Notes: generated from the letters alone by a model not told the origin. Positions 10,036 through 18,154 are shown, counted from the stretch's first letter. The stretch: DNA of 34,199 bases from an uncultured Aquimarina sp. (GCA_937951135.1 CALFCI010000119.1:1-34199), one strand, 5' to 3'. Translations and numbers: made by a program.

Positions 10036-11064
10036 TTATCTGAATACCTTTTGCTTGCTTCGGAAGAGTAGAAAACTAATACGAAGTCCTATTTTTGAAT
10101 TAAGCATTGTCACTACTACTTTATACTTCAAACCGCTATATTCTTCTCCTAATAATGCGTGCATTGGATATGCATTTACTTTTTTTAATTGCGGTATCAC
10201 TTCTTGTAGAAACTTATATTTCAAATTCGATTTCAAGAACCGAATCATCATAAAAAAAACAAATGATTGCTGCCTACATTGTACACGTTGCAAGCATTTT
10301 TGTTTGAGTTTATCTTCTATTTGTGCATCAGAAATGTCTTGTAGTATAGGCATATACCCCAATATCACAAGCATAAAATCATTTATTACTTGCTTATAAA
10401 GATTTGGTTCTCGGGTATGTATTATAGAATCTACACGCTGAAAGTAACGGTGTATACTCACATCAGTATACGCAAAACGCTCTGCATTTAGCAGTAAACG
10501 ATGTGTAAATAAGGAGTCTTCTAATTGTTGCCCTTCAGAAAAAGTAATCCCTAAATTTAACAAGAATTCGGTACGGATCATATACCACCATGCTTCATTT
10601 CTATATGAGCTATTGGCTATATAAGCATACCCATTTACTACATCTTTATCCCTAATTGTAATCGTCGGAGATGGTAATCCCATGTCCTTTGAAGAGGCTG
10701 TTAACATAGTATTGAATCCTATTACATCTAAGTCTTGTTCTTCCATTACGGCAAGCACTTGACTTAATGCATTTGAAATTAAGTAATCGTCCCCATCTAA
10801 AAAATAAACATAGGTTCCTTTAGCTAAGGTCAACCCTTTATTTCGGGTTGCCGCTAGACCTGCGTTTTTTTGTGTATATATTACAATATTTGGATACTGA
10901 AGTTTGTATTCCTCTACAATACTCAAACTATTATCTTTTGTGCCATCATTCACAATAATCAACTCAAACTCTTTTGGATCTAAACCTTGAGAAAACACAC
11001 TCTCAATGCATCTTCCTATATATAACTCGATATTGTATGTTGGGATTACTATACTTAGTTTCAT
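10036..11064 (-). CDS. Family 2 glycosyltransferase
   Basis: A 342-residue GT2 (GT-A fold) enzyme that transfers a sugar from a nucleotide sugar, probably to a surface glycan. The N-terminal catalytic domain (about 1-220) begins M-K-L-S-I-V-I-P-T-Y-N, has V-N-D-G-T at 38-42 and the metal/nucleotide site Y-F-L-D-G-D-D at 87-93. The region after residue 230 is less conserved and basic, with no clear transmembrane helix; it may sit on the inner face of the membrane. It starts 8 bp after the upstream paralogue and is clearly related to it throughout (same start, the same R-Y-F-Q segment near 205-215, the same FxG-E-E/K-x-Y/H ending). The donor and acceptor sugars cannot be told. Confidence 0.9.
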   Translation of the reverse strand: MKLSIVIPTYNIELYIGRCIESVFSQGLDPKEFELIIVNDGTKDNSLSIVEEYKLQYPNIVIYTQKNAGLAATRNKGLTLAKGTYVYFLDGDDYLISNALSQVLAVMEEQDLDVIGFNTMLTASSKDMGLPSPTITIRDKDVVNGYAYIANSSYRNEAWWYMIRTEFLLNLGITFSEGQQLEDSLFTHRLLLNAERFAYTDVSIHRYFQRVDSIIHTREPNLYKQVINDFMLVILGYMPILQDISDAQIEDKLKQKCLQRVQCRQQSFVFFMMIRFLKSNLKYKFLQEVIPQLKKVNAYPMHALLGEEYSGLKYKVVVTMLNSKIGLRISFLLFRSKQKVFR

Positions 11065-11072
11065 TATATCTT

Positions 11073-12095
11073 TTACCTATTAAATATCGAAGTGAATTTG
11101 GAAAAACTATATACAGGAAAGAACAATGTTTTACGATTAAAAATACAATTCAAAATTTTGAACTGCAAAGTATTATGTTCTTTTCCTATAAAGCTATAAA
11201 AAGGATACGAATTTACAGATTCTAACGTAGCAATCTTTTCTCTAAGTTCTCTTAACGGAATACCTGTTTTGAAAATTTTAATAAAGAGAAAAAACAAGAA
11301 TGAATCTCTTTTAAATCGTATGGTATCAATTACGGAACCATATCCTTTCTCTTTTTCTAACCCATTAATCAAATGACTTAATTTCAAAACGAGAATCATC
11401 GTGTTTTTTATTCTCTTTAGATTATGAGCCTTACCTGTACTTCTCATAATAGAGTTTTCAGATTGGAAATAACGATATATAGATAGCGGCAAATAAGCTA
11501 CACGTTCAGCTTTTAAAAACAAATCATAGGTAAACAATACGTCCATATGAAACTTTGCCTCGTGATATGTAATCTTGTATTTCTCTAAAAACGACCTTTT
11601 AATAAAATACCAACAGACTTCTACTCTCATATTTTTATGATCTTGTATATACTGTAGTCCATCCGTTATTACCATGGAGTCCGTATTTAGATCGATTTCA
11701 GAGACAAAAGTAGTTTCATCTGTTTTTTTGGTCAGTAACATTTCAAACCCCATGAGATCTAAATCATTCTGCTGAGCAGTTTCAAGGATCGTTCCTAAAG
11801 AATTATACGCTACATAATCATCGGAATCGACAAAGTAAATATATTCACCTTTAGCCTTTTTCAACAACCCATTTCTAGCTGAGAAATTCCCCATGTTTTT
11901 CTGCGAAAAAAGACACACATTGGAATGCAAGCTCATATATTCCTCTACAAGAAGTTTACTTGAATCACTAGAGCCGTCATTCATGATCAGTACCTCATAC
12001 GACTCTTCAGGTATATCTTGATTGCTTAAACTATTTAGACACCTAATAATATAGTCTTCCGCATTATACATTGATACTAAGATACTTAATTTCAT
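11073..12095 (-). CDS. Family 2 glycosyltransferase (tandem paralogue)
   Basis: A 340-residue GT2 enzyme, the first gene of a two-gene unit with the glycosyltransferase 8 bp downstream. It shows M-K-L-S-I-L-V-S-M-Y-N at the start, M-N-D-G-S-S-D-S at 38-45 and Y-F-V-D-S-D-D at 87-93, so the DxD-type site is intact. The two proteins share length, domain plan and many positions, so they come from an old tandem duplication; their divergence suggests different substrates. No other polysaccharide genes (Wzx, Wzy, sugar synthases) lie nearby, so this is an isolated pair. The upstream 780 bp contains no gene. Confidence 0.9.
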   Translation of the reverse strand: MKLSILVSMYNAEDYIIRCLNSLSNQDIPEESYEVLIMNDGSSDSSKLLVEEYMSLHSNVCLFSQKNMGNFSARNGLLKKAKGEYIYFVDSDDYVAYNSLGTILETAQQNDLDLMGFEMLLTKKTDETTFVSEIDLNTDSMVITDGLQYIQDHKNMRVEVCWYFIKRSFLEKYKITYHEAKFHMDVLFTYDLFLKAERVAYLPLSIYRYFQSENSIMRSTGKAHNLKRIKNTMILVLKLSHLINGLEKEKGYGSVIDTIRFKRDSFLFFLFIKIFKTGIPLRELREKIATLESVNSYPFYSFIGKEHNTLQFKILNCIFNRKTLFFPVYSFSKFTSIFNR

Positions 12096-12874
12096 ATGGG
12101 GCTTGGTAAATTAGACTTTTACAAAAAATAAATACACCATACTAATATAAATAACTTATCAAAAATCAACAATTAAAACCTTATAAATATTATGTTTAAA
12201 CCGTAATAAAAATGTTAGTTTAGTAAAAGAACCAATTCCGAAGTATCGAAACAAAATTAAGACATTCAACACAAGTATTCTACCTTTCTATTTAGTTCAA
12301 AAGCATTTCTCTCCTACCGATGAAATTAAACGCATAAAACACTATAGACAAAAGGAAATGAAGGTATTGTTTAAGATAGCATTATTTTAAATCAAGCTAT
12401 AGTTCATATATTCATGAAGTGCTTTTCAGGTTGTATTATTTTGATTATAAATGGGGCTGTTATTTTTCTTAAAATTAAAAAAAAAAAGGTAATCTACAAA
12501 ATTTGTAATTACCTTTTTACACACATCCCTAAAAGATTATAGTACATGTTTTACATAAACTTGCAATAAAACCTTCTTAAGTAATCAATTATTAACATTA
12601 TACATCTTATTTTTTCACTATTGCCCCTAAGTAAAAAAAAATATATAAGCAAGAATCATTTAAAACTCTTTATTAATTGAAGTAAATATAATGAGTGTTT
12701 TTCGTTACAACTAAATGAATGTATGGATGCTGTAAATAACTTAGTAAATAACCTTAAATACATAGTGAATGGTTATACATACCCTATCTTGAAAAAAGGG
12801 TACACCTGTATGGTATGAAGAATAGCTAGAGATCGACCTACTTATCTATGCAGTAAATGGACTGTGCTAACTTT
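12096..12874. other. Gene-free region upstream of the glycosyltransferase pair
   Basis: It is very AT-rich. The only clear structure is the bidirectional hairpin at 12483-12518. Two short plus-strand ORFs (from 12358 and from 12414) run into or across that hairpin and have no supporting features. The glycosyltransferase promoter could not be pinned down: a TATTTTTTG run near 12124-12132 is one base too long for the consensus. Confidence 0.45.
12483..12518. terminator. Bidirectional terminator hairpin
   Basis: AAAAAGGTAAT at 12483-12493 pairs with ATTACCTTTTT at 12508-12518, with inner ACAAA/TTTGT pairs. T-runs follow on both strands. The nearest upstream gene on the minus strand is the small Cys-rich ORF that ends at 12875, 360 bp away. 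Confidence 0.65.
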
Positions 12875-13018
12875 TTATAGTTTAGGACAACGCTTACAGT
12901 TTGATTTTCCTTTCTTTTTGTACCTTTTACAACATTTCTTTTTTTTATCGCCACAAGCAATTTCACAATTCATAACTACACATGGACTATATAAAGAAGG
13001 GGGCTCTGTATTTTGCAT
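12875..13018 (-). CDS. Small Cys/Lys-rich protein next to ferritin
   Basis: From the ATG at 13018-13016 the product is 47 residues with seven cysteines (13, 18, 22, 29, 30, 41, 44) and a strongly basic C-terminal half (K-K-K-K-C-C-K-R-Y-K-K-K-G-K, then C-K-R-C-P-K-L). I do not recognise a named family. The frame stays open upstream of this ATG for about 30 codons. That extension reads I-K-I-P-F-I-G-I-F-F-L-Y-F-C, a good signal or membrane segment, but offers only TTG or ATT as starts. The extension lies across the ferritin terminator stem (13065-13087). The metal-ligand-like Cys spacing and the ferritin neighbour suggest metal or disulfide chemistry, but this is only inference. It may be a short exported protein with a non-ATG start, or a decayed gene. 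Confidence 0.45.
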   Translation of the reverse strand: MQNTEPPSLYSPCVVMNCEIACGDKKKKCCKRYKKKGKSNCKRCPKL

Positions 13019-13064
13019 CAAATTATTCTTATTGAATCTAAATAAAGAGCAAAAATACAAAAAA

Positions 13065-13087
13065 AAGATTCCTATAAAAGGAATCTT
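13065..13087 (-). terminator. Ferritin terminator
   Basis: Perfect 8-bp arms AAGATTCC (13065-13072) and GGAATCTT (13080-13087) enclose a 7-nt loop. On the minus strand eight T's begin within the end of the stem. It lies about 40 bp beyond the ferritin stop. Confidence 0.75.
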
Positions 13088-13124
13088 AATTGTTTCTTGA
13101 TGTACTTATTAACAGTTACTTATC

Positions 13125-13640
13125 TTATGCATTTCCAGTAGCTGCTTCTGTAGTACTTTGAAATGTATTGATATCTCTGTCAAATAAATAGTGCCCTGAA
13201 GTATTATCACCGATAATCTTTAATTTATCTAAGAGTGTACGTGCTACAGCTTCTTCTTCTAGCTGTTCTGCTACATACCATTGCATGAAATTATGCACAT
13301 TATAATCCTTATGCTCTAAGCATTGAAAAATAACATTATTAATCTGTGCTGTTACAAACTCTTCACTGGCTAAAAAGATCTCAAACAACTCAAATAATGA
13401 TTTAAAATCATCTTTTGGTTTTTCGATTGCTGGAATAATCGCTTTTCCATTACGTTCATTGATGAACTTTACCAACTTTGTCATGTGTACTCGTTCCTCT
13501 TCAGATTGTGTGTAAAAAAATTGTGCTATTCCACTATATCCATTTACATCTGCCCAACACGCCATGGAAAGGTATTGTGCCGAAGCTTTTGCTTCATATT
13601 TTATTTGATCATTCAATGATTTTTCTATCGCTACTATCAT
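13125..13640 (-). CDS. ftnA: Ferritin (non-haem, FtnA type)
   Basis: A 171-residue ferritin that oxidises Fe(II) and stores it as a mineral in a 24-subunit shell. The four-helix bundle carries ferroxidase ligands Glu16, Tyr23, Glu49 and His52 in the E-E-E-R-V-H segment, plus the later Glu near 92 and Gln in V-A-E-Q-L-E-E-E near 125. There is no haem-binding Met at the bacterioferritin position, and the length fits FtnA. It is monocistronic by structure: an inverted repeat (13665-13685) lies upstream and a terminator downstream. It sits between the small Cys-rich ORF and the fbpABC operon, so it is part of an iron-handling neighbourhood. Confidence 0.96.
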   Translation of the reverse strand: MIVAIEKSLNDQIKYEAKASAQYLSMACWADVNGYSGIAQFFYTQSEEERVHMTKLVKFINERNGKAIIPAIEKPKDDFKSLFELFEIFLASEEFVTAQINNVIFQCLEHKDYNVHNFMQWYVAEQLEEEAVARTLLDKLKIIGDNTSGHYLFDRDINTFQSTTEAATGNA

Positions 13641-13664
13641 GATTTTCTATTTTCTAATTCTACA

Positions 13665-13685
13665 TCTAAAATACGATAATTTAGA
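13665..13685. promoter_or_regulatory. Inverted repeat upstream of ferritin (candidate operator)
   Basis: TCTAAA-N9-TTTAGA, a perfect 6-bp inverted repeat with a 9-bp spacer, is centred about 35 bp upstream of the ferritin ATG. A TATTTTAG sequence, one base off the -7 consensus, lies within it. The spacer length equals that of the TTATTTA-N9-TAAATAA sites near fbpA and the DUF4856 gene, but the half-sites differ. Confidence 0.35.
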
Positions 13686-13930
13686 GAAGTTTTCTGCTTT
13701 ACATATAGTTTTAAAGTAATTTAAAATCAGACTAGATATACAGAACATGAAAGAATATATTAGCTTATAAAATTACCTGTACTGAACATCTAAACATTCT
13801 TAGTCAGAAGAATTAGAAAAACACAAAATACTCCCCTCCTTATGAGTCCAAACAAGCAATAGCACACTTGAAGATAACTTCGTATTTATAAAAATATACG
13901 ACACTTGACTTAAGAGTTTTCGTATAGATA

Positions 13931-14920
13931 CTACACTGGAAAGCACAATACATCTTCACCCATAAATCCGATTTGAATTTCATTTTGATACGCCTTAGAA
14001 GCATATATCATAATCACACTCTGATCCTCCATTTGAACATGCAAATGATAATGGTCTCCCATGAATATTGCTTTTACAACTATTACCGTCGTACTATAGT
14101 CTGTAGTTTCATTAATTCGAATGGCATGGGTCCGAACCATATAGGTATGCTGATCTTTGGTCTGAACTCCAAACGCTTGTAATTGTGCTACTGAAAACCC
14201 AACTACAGCACTAAACAGAGAAGCTACATAGGCAGACTTAGGATATTGAAATAACTGCTCAGAATTTGCTTCTTGGATACGTTTACCTTCCTGTAGCACC
14301 ATAATGTGATCAGAAACGGATAGTGCATCTTCGGTATCATGGGTCACAAAAATAGCTGTAATTCCTGTTTTAGTAATAATTTCAAAAATTTCTCTTCGCA
14401 ATTGGTCTCTCAATATGGTATCTAAATTACTAAAGGGCTCATCTAATATTAATAAGGCTGGGTTTGGAGCAATCGCTCTTGCTAATGCAACACGTTGCTG
14501 TTGCCCTCCCGATAATTGATGAGGATATCGTTTTTCATACCCTTGTAACCCAACTAGTTTTAAGACTTCCGCTGCTCTGTCTTTTTTATCCTTGCGTTTT
14601 GCTATTCCGTATACAATATTATCATATATCGTAAGATGTGGGAATAACGCATACTCCTGAAAAACCATTCCAATAACACGACGCTCTGGTGGAACCATAG
14701 TCGTTAATGACGACATTACCTGACCATTTAGTTTAATATGTCCTGCATCTGGTGTTTCCAAACCCGAAATAAGACGAATTAAAGTCGTTTTGCCACTTCC
14801 GCTCTCTCCTACAATTGCCAAGACCTTTCCACTTTCTATCGTAAATGATATGGAATCCAAGGTTAACGTTTTACCGTTATCAAAAGATTTCGTAAGATTG
14901 TTTACCTCTAAAAGATTCAT
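13931..14920 (-). CDS. fbpC: Ferric-iron ABC transporter, ATP-binding subunit
   Basis: A 329-residue ATPase of the CysA/PotA/FbpC type that powers import through FbpB. It shows Walker A G-E-S-G-S-G-K-T (38-45), Q-loop F-Q-E near 87-89, signature L-S-G-G-Q (136-140), Walker B L-I-L-D-E-P (157-162) and the switch His in V-T-H-D near 196. After about residue 240 comes a TOBE-type regulatory domain. It is the third gene of the fbpA-fbpB-fbpC order, 156 bp after the fbpB stop. That gap carries a perfect hairpin and eight CAACCAT-type heptamers that end four bases from the ATG. The iron assignment rests on the operon and the FbpA tyrosine pair rather than on this subunit. Confidence 0.92.
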   Translation of the reverse strand: MNLLEVNNLTKSFDNGKTLTLDSISFTIESGKVLAIVGESGSGKTTLIRLISGLETPDAGHIKLNGQVMSSLTTMVPPERRVIGMVFQEYALFPHLTIYDNIVYGIAKRKDKKDRAAEVLKLVGLQGYEKRYPHQLSGGQQQRVALARAIAPNPALLILDEPFSNLDTILRDQLRREIFEIITKTGITAIFVTHDTEDALSVSDHIMVLQEGKRIQEANSEQLFQYPKSAYVASLFSAVVGFSVAQLQAFGVQTKDQHTYMVRTHAIRINETTDYSTTVIVVKAIFMGDHYHLHVQMEDQSVIMIYASKAYQNEIQIGFMGEDVLCFPV

Positions 14921-14923
14921 TTG

Positions 14924-14979
14924 GTTGATGGTTGATGGTTGATGGTTGATGGTTGATGGTTGATGGTTGATGGTTGATG
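14924..14979 (+). repeat. Heptamer tandem repeat (GTTGATG)x8 directly in front of fbpC
   Basis: Eight perfect GTTGATG units are given here on the plus strand. In the fbpC mRNA they read as eight CATCAAC units, followed by CAA and the ATG. There is no Shine-Dalgarno sequence between array and start codon. This is the longest and purest of the heptamer arrays in the window. Confidence 0.95.
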
Positions 14980-15005
14980 GTTTTTTGACCTTCGGTCAAA
15001 AAACC
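14979..15005. promoter_or_regulatory. Perfect hairpin between fbpB and fbpC
   Basis: Twelve-base arms GGTTTTTTGACC and GGTCAAAAAACC flank a TTC loop. The T-run is on the 5' arm in the plus strand, and the same holds for the minus strand, so no free U-tract follows the stem. It is therefore not a classical terminator. It abuts the heptamer array. Confidence 0.7.
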
Positions 15006-15076
15006 ATTTCTATTTTCTATTCCTTATTTATTTTTATTATGTTTTACTATCAACCGACAACAAACAACTATCAACT

Positions 15077-16714
15077 TTATTTAGTAATTAATCGATTCAA
15101 AAATATAACAGGTAGTATTCCTGTCAATATGATACATAATGAAGGTAATGCCGCTTCTGCGATCATTTCATCACTGGCATATTCATACGCTTTAACTGCT
15201 AATGTGGTTACTCCATAAGGTTTTAAGATTAAGGTTAAAGGTAGCTCTTTCATAATATCAACAAAAACTAATAGCATACCACTCCATACTCCTTTTTGTA
15301 TCAAAGGCAAATCAATCTTAAAAAAAGTTCTCCAGCGATTCACTCCCAATAACAAAGATGATTCCGATATTCGTGAACCTATTTTTATAGCATTAGATTC
15401 TACTGGATTATATGCCACAGCTAAAAACCGAACCATATATGCATACATAAGTCCGATAACAGTACCGTTGATCAATAGCCCAATATTCAATGAAAACATC
15501 GTTTTCAAGCTACGATTCAGCCATTTATCCAAAGCTAATGTAGGGATCATTACCCCAACAGCAATAACCGCTCCTGGAATTGCATATCCTAAGATACTAA
15601 TTCGTGATACTCGTTGTATTGGTTTTAACACACTCCAACGTGTACTATAAATAAGTAGTATTACTATAATAACGGTACCGAAAGCAGCAGCTGCGGCAAT
15701 CCCTAGGCTTTGTAATGCTACGGTGATAAAAGAAGTAAATACTGTATCTTCAAGTGTTAATATTACCCAATATATTAATTGTCCAACAGGAATAATGAAC
15801 CCTAAAAACACAGGAATCCCAACCCCTATACATAATCCATACTGTTGTAACTTTGATAATCGTTTTCTAGATACTGTTGTTGTATTTTTCGAATCATTCT
15901 GATATCCTTTCTTGCGACGTTGAATCCGCTCTATACTCATTAAACCAAAAACCAATACCATTAAAATTGCGGATAGATATATCGCTGTTTCTGGTTCTTC
16001 TAAAGCAAACCATGATCTAAAAATCCCTGTAGTAAATGTACTTACCCCATAGTATTTTGCTGCTCCATAATCATTAAGCACTTCCATAATCACCAAAATA
16101 AGACCTCCTATAATTGCGGGTCTACCCAAGGGTAATACAACTTTAAAAAAGGTTTTAAACTCACTAACTCCTAACACCTTAGAAGCTTCAATAAGATTAC
16201 TCATTTGCGTTAAGAATACCGCTCTTGCACTTACATAAACGTATGGATACAAAGACAAACTCAATATCATAATCAGACCATATATATTCATAATATCCAA
16301 TTTACCATCGCGTGTTCTATCAAAAAAGCGAGCAAGGATTGTTAGTGAACCTCCATAATCAAAGATTCCTGCATAAGCATAGGCTGTTATATAGGAAGGA
16401 ATAGCTAACGGAACGATCAATAACCACTCTAGTGTTTTTCTATATGGAAATTCATATCGAGAAACTATCCAAGCAGAGGTAACCCCAATAGACAGTGTAA
16501 GCACACTACATCCTATGGCAATACTAACTGAATTTGTAATATAGTTGGGCAATAAATACGTAACTACATGATCCCATGTTTCTCCTGGACCTGCAAAAAG
16601 ATTAATAAAAACCGCTCCTATTGGAAAAGCAATAAATAGCACCAATACGAGCGTAACGATAGTCCACAAATTCGTATCGCGTTGCAATCGCTGTATAACA
16701 TTACCCCATCCCAT
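15077..16714 (-). CDS. fbpB: Ferric-iron ABC transporter, fused permease
   Basis: A 545-residue inner-membrane permease of the FbpB/ThiP type, with two fused permease halves and about twelve transmembrane helices. The first helix is at about 18-38. The first binding-protein-dependent transport domain lies at about 55-260 with an EAA-like loop (I-E-A-S-K-V-L-G-V-S-E, about 175-185). The second lies at about 330-540 with a matching loop (S-E-S-S-L-L-L-G-V-N-R). A charged linker near 268-285 joins the halves. Start is the ATG at 16714-16712. It lies 95 bp downstream of fbpA across a palindrome and 156 bp upstream of fbpC. Substrate specificity is inferred from the neighbouring binding protein. 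Confidence 0.93.
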   Translation of the reverse strand: MGWGNVIQRLQRDTNLWTIVTLVLVLFIAFPIGAVFINLFAGPGETWDHVVTYLLPNYITNSVSIAIGCSVLTLSIGVTSAWIVSRYEFPYRKTLEWLLIVPLAIPSYITAYAYAGIFDYGGSLTILARFFDRTRDGKLDIMNIYGLIMILSLSLYPYVYVSARAVFLTQMSNLIEASKVLGVSEFKTFFKVVLPLGRPAIIGGLILVIMEVLNDYGAAKYYGVSTFTTGIFRSWFALEEPETAIYLSAILMVLVFGLMSIERIQRRKKGYQNDSKNTTTVSRKRLSKLQQYGLCIGVGIPVFLGFIIPVGQLIYWVILTLEDTVFTSFITVALQSLGIAAAAAFGTVIIVILLIYSTRWSVLKPIQRVSRISILGYAIPGAVIAVGVMIPTLALDKWLNRSLKTMFSLNIGLLINGTVIGLMYAYMVRFLAVAYNPVESNAIKIGSRISESSLLLGVNRWRTFFKIDLPLIQKGVWSGMLLVFVDIMKELPLTLILKPYGVTTLAVKAYEYASDEMIAEAALPSLCIILTGILPVIFLNRLITK

Positions 16715-16790
16715 CTACTGTAATTTCGTATTTAACACACTATGGTACGCTGTTTTTTTTTAACGCATGTTTGCATTGACTACTCTTTCT

Positions 16791-16808
16791 AACGCAAGAT
16801 CTTGCGTT
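16791..16808. promoter_or_regulatory. Perfect 18-bp palindrome after the fbpA stop
   Basis: AACGCAAGATCTTGCGTT starts one base after the fbpA stop codon. In RNA it gives a 7-bp stem with a GATC loop and no U-tract, so it fits an mRNA-stabilising or processing hairpin in the fbpA-fbpB gap better than a terminator. Confidence 0.6.
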
Positions 16809-16809
16809 A

Positions 16810-17856
16810 CTATTTCCAGCCTACGGTATCAAAAATAAGTACGGCTTTTTTGTTTTCTTTTCCTAAAGCCGACAAGGATAACGTATCTTCTTTAAAACTG
16901 CCCCAAGAGGATAATAACTCAGACGTTGCTACTGAAGGGTTTACAGGATATTCATAATTTGCTTCTGCAAATACTTTTTGTGCTGCTGGACTACTCAAAA
17001 ACTCAATAAACGCAGTCGCATTTGCTGTATTGGGAGCATATTTTGCAACTCCTGCACCACTTACATTAATATGGGTCCCTCTTCCTTGTTGATTTGGAAA
17101 AAGTAATGCTACTTGCTGTCCTACTTTGACTTCTTCTGGATCTTTTGAGTTTAACAATTTTCCGATATAATAGGTATTCACTACCGCAACATCGCCTTCT
17201 CCAGCGACTACAGCTTTAATTTGATCTCTATCATTTCCTTTAGGACTTCGCGCCATATTATTGACTATACCTTTTGCCCAAGCTGTAGCCTTTTCAACAT
17301 TCTCATTTGCTATTATAGAAGCTAATAACGATTGATTATAGATATTATTAGAAGAGCGAATCAACACTTTATCCTTCCACGCTGCTGTTGTCAAATCTTC
17401 GTATGTAGCCAATCCGTCTAAAGGAATACGATCTTTAGCATACACAATTACCCGAGCTCTTTTTGTTAATGAAAACCAATGATTATCAGCATCCCTAAGG
17501 TGTGACGGAATATTTTTCGTTAACACATCGGAAGTTACAGATTGCAATAACCCTTTATCCTTGGCGCGTACCAAACGTCCTGCATCTACTGTAATCAAAA
17601 CATCTGCCGGAGACTGTTCTCCTTCTGCCGTCATTTTTTGGATTAACTCATCCGCAGATGCGTTTACCACATTTACCTTGATCCCTGTTTCAGTTTCGAA
17701 CTGAGCAAATAATTTTTGATCGGCTTCGTAATGTCGATGTGTATATACGTTTACTTCTTTCGTATCTTGTTGATCGGATTCTGGTTCTGCTTGTTTTGTC
17801 TCTGTCTTGCAGGCTGTAAAAAGAAGTGCGAAGACTCCCAAAAGGTAAAATCTCAT
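16810..17856 (-). CDS. fbpA: Ferric-iron ABC transporter, substrate-binding lipoprotein
   Basis: A 348-residue periplasmic-binding-protein of the FbpA/FutA kind, which captures Fe(III) and hands it to FbpB. Residues 1-15 are a lipoprotein signal with T-A-C16 at the lipobox, so it is membrane-anchored. The mature part starts with an acidic linker, then V-Y-T-H-R-H-Y-E (37-44), matching the first lobe of iron-binding members. N-T-Y-Y-I-G with Tyr229-Tyr230 is the tyrosine pair that binds iron in FbpA. G-A-G-V-A-K-Y-A-P near 277 closes the fold. It is first in the operon. Its promoter holds a TATCTTTG element overlapped by TTATTTA-N9-TAAATAA, so repression by a metal-sensing regulator is likely. 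Confidence 0.94.
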   Translation of the reverse strand: MRFYLLGVFALLFTACKTETKQAEPESDQQDTKEVNVYTHRHYEADQKLFAQFETETGIKVNVVNASADELIQKMTAEGEQSPADVLITVDAGRLVRAKDKGLLQSVTSDVLTKNIPSHLRDADNHWFSLTKRARVIVYAKDRIPLDGLATYEDLTTAAWKDKVLIRSSNNIYNQSLLASIIANENVEKATAWAKGIVNNMARSPKGNDRDQIKAVVAGEGDVAVVNTYYIGKLLNSKDPEEVKVGQQVALLFPNQQGRGTHINVSGAGVAKYAPNTANATAFIEFLSSPAAQKVFAEANYEYPVNPSVATSELLSSWGSFKEDTLSLSALGKENKKAVLIFDTVGWK

Positions 17857-17895
17857 AGGTAATGAAAAGTTTATCTAAGTGTTATATTTTAAACG

Positions 17896-17903
17896 CAAAG
17901 ATA
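17896..17903 (-). promoter_or_regulatory. fbpA promoter, -7 element
   Basis: The minus strand reads TATCTTTG, an exact TAnnTTTG match 39 bp upstream of the fbpA ATG. The operator-like palindrome occupies the space between this element and the -33 position. Confidence 0.65.
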
Positions 17904-17904
17904 A

Positions 17905-17929
17905 TTTATTTAGATCTATTTTAAATAAA
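17905..17929. promoter_or_regulatory. Candidate iron-regulator operator at fbpA
   Basis: TTATTTA (17906-17912), 9-bp spacer GATCTATTT, TAAATAA (17922-17928). It fills the -7/-33 spacer of the fbpA promoter. Exactly the same arms and spacing occur twice upstream of the DUF4856 gene at 25.6 kb. The 298-bp gap to the DUF2809 gene has no other clear feature. Confidence 0.6.
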
Positions 17930-18154
17930 GATTTTTGTTTTTTATCGTCCATTCGAATCGTTTTGTTTTTTTATGAATAGCGCATTCAAATTAAAAATCA
18001 TTTGACATAACCACTTCAATAAATTTTTAACTTAGGTATACATTCAATTTTTGACTTTTACAAAATAACTTAGAAACTTTGTTTCTGTGAGACTTTAAGA
18101 CTGTTCCATTTTTCTACTGAAACAAAAGAGCCTAAATTTTATTTGAGATCGAAT

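Noticed and set aside
12414..12542. Plus-strand ORF of about 42 codons, M-K-C-F-S-G-C start
   Set aside because: It runs through a bidirectional terminator hairpin, is Lys-rich only because of the A-run, and has no promoter or homologous feature.
12864..13100. Plus-strand open frame opposite the small Cys-rich ORF
   Set aside because: The Phe/Leu-rich product mirrors the Lys-rich sequence on the other strand, and it runs through the ferritin terminator.
14979..15005. Perfect hairpin between fbpB and fbpC as an intrinsic terminator
   Set aside because: The U-run lies in the 5' arm on both strands and no free U-tract follows, so it would not end transcription in the usual way.
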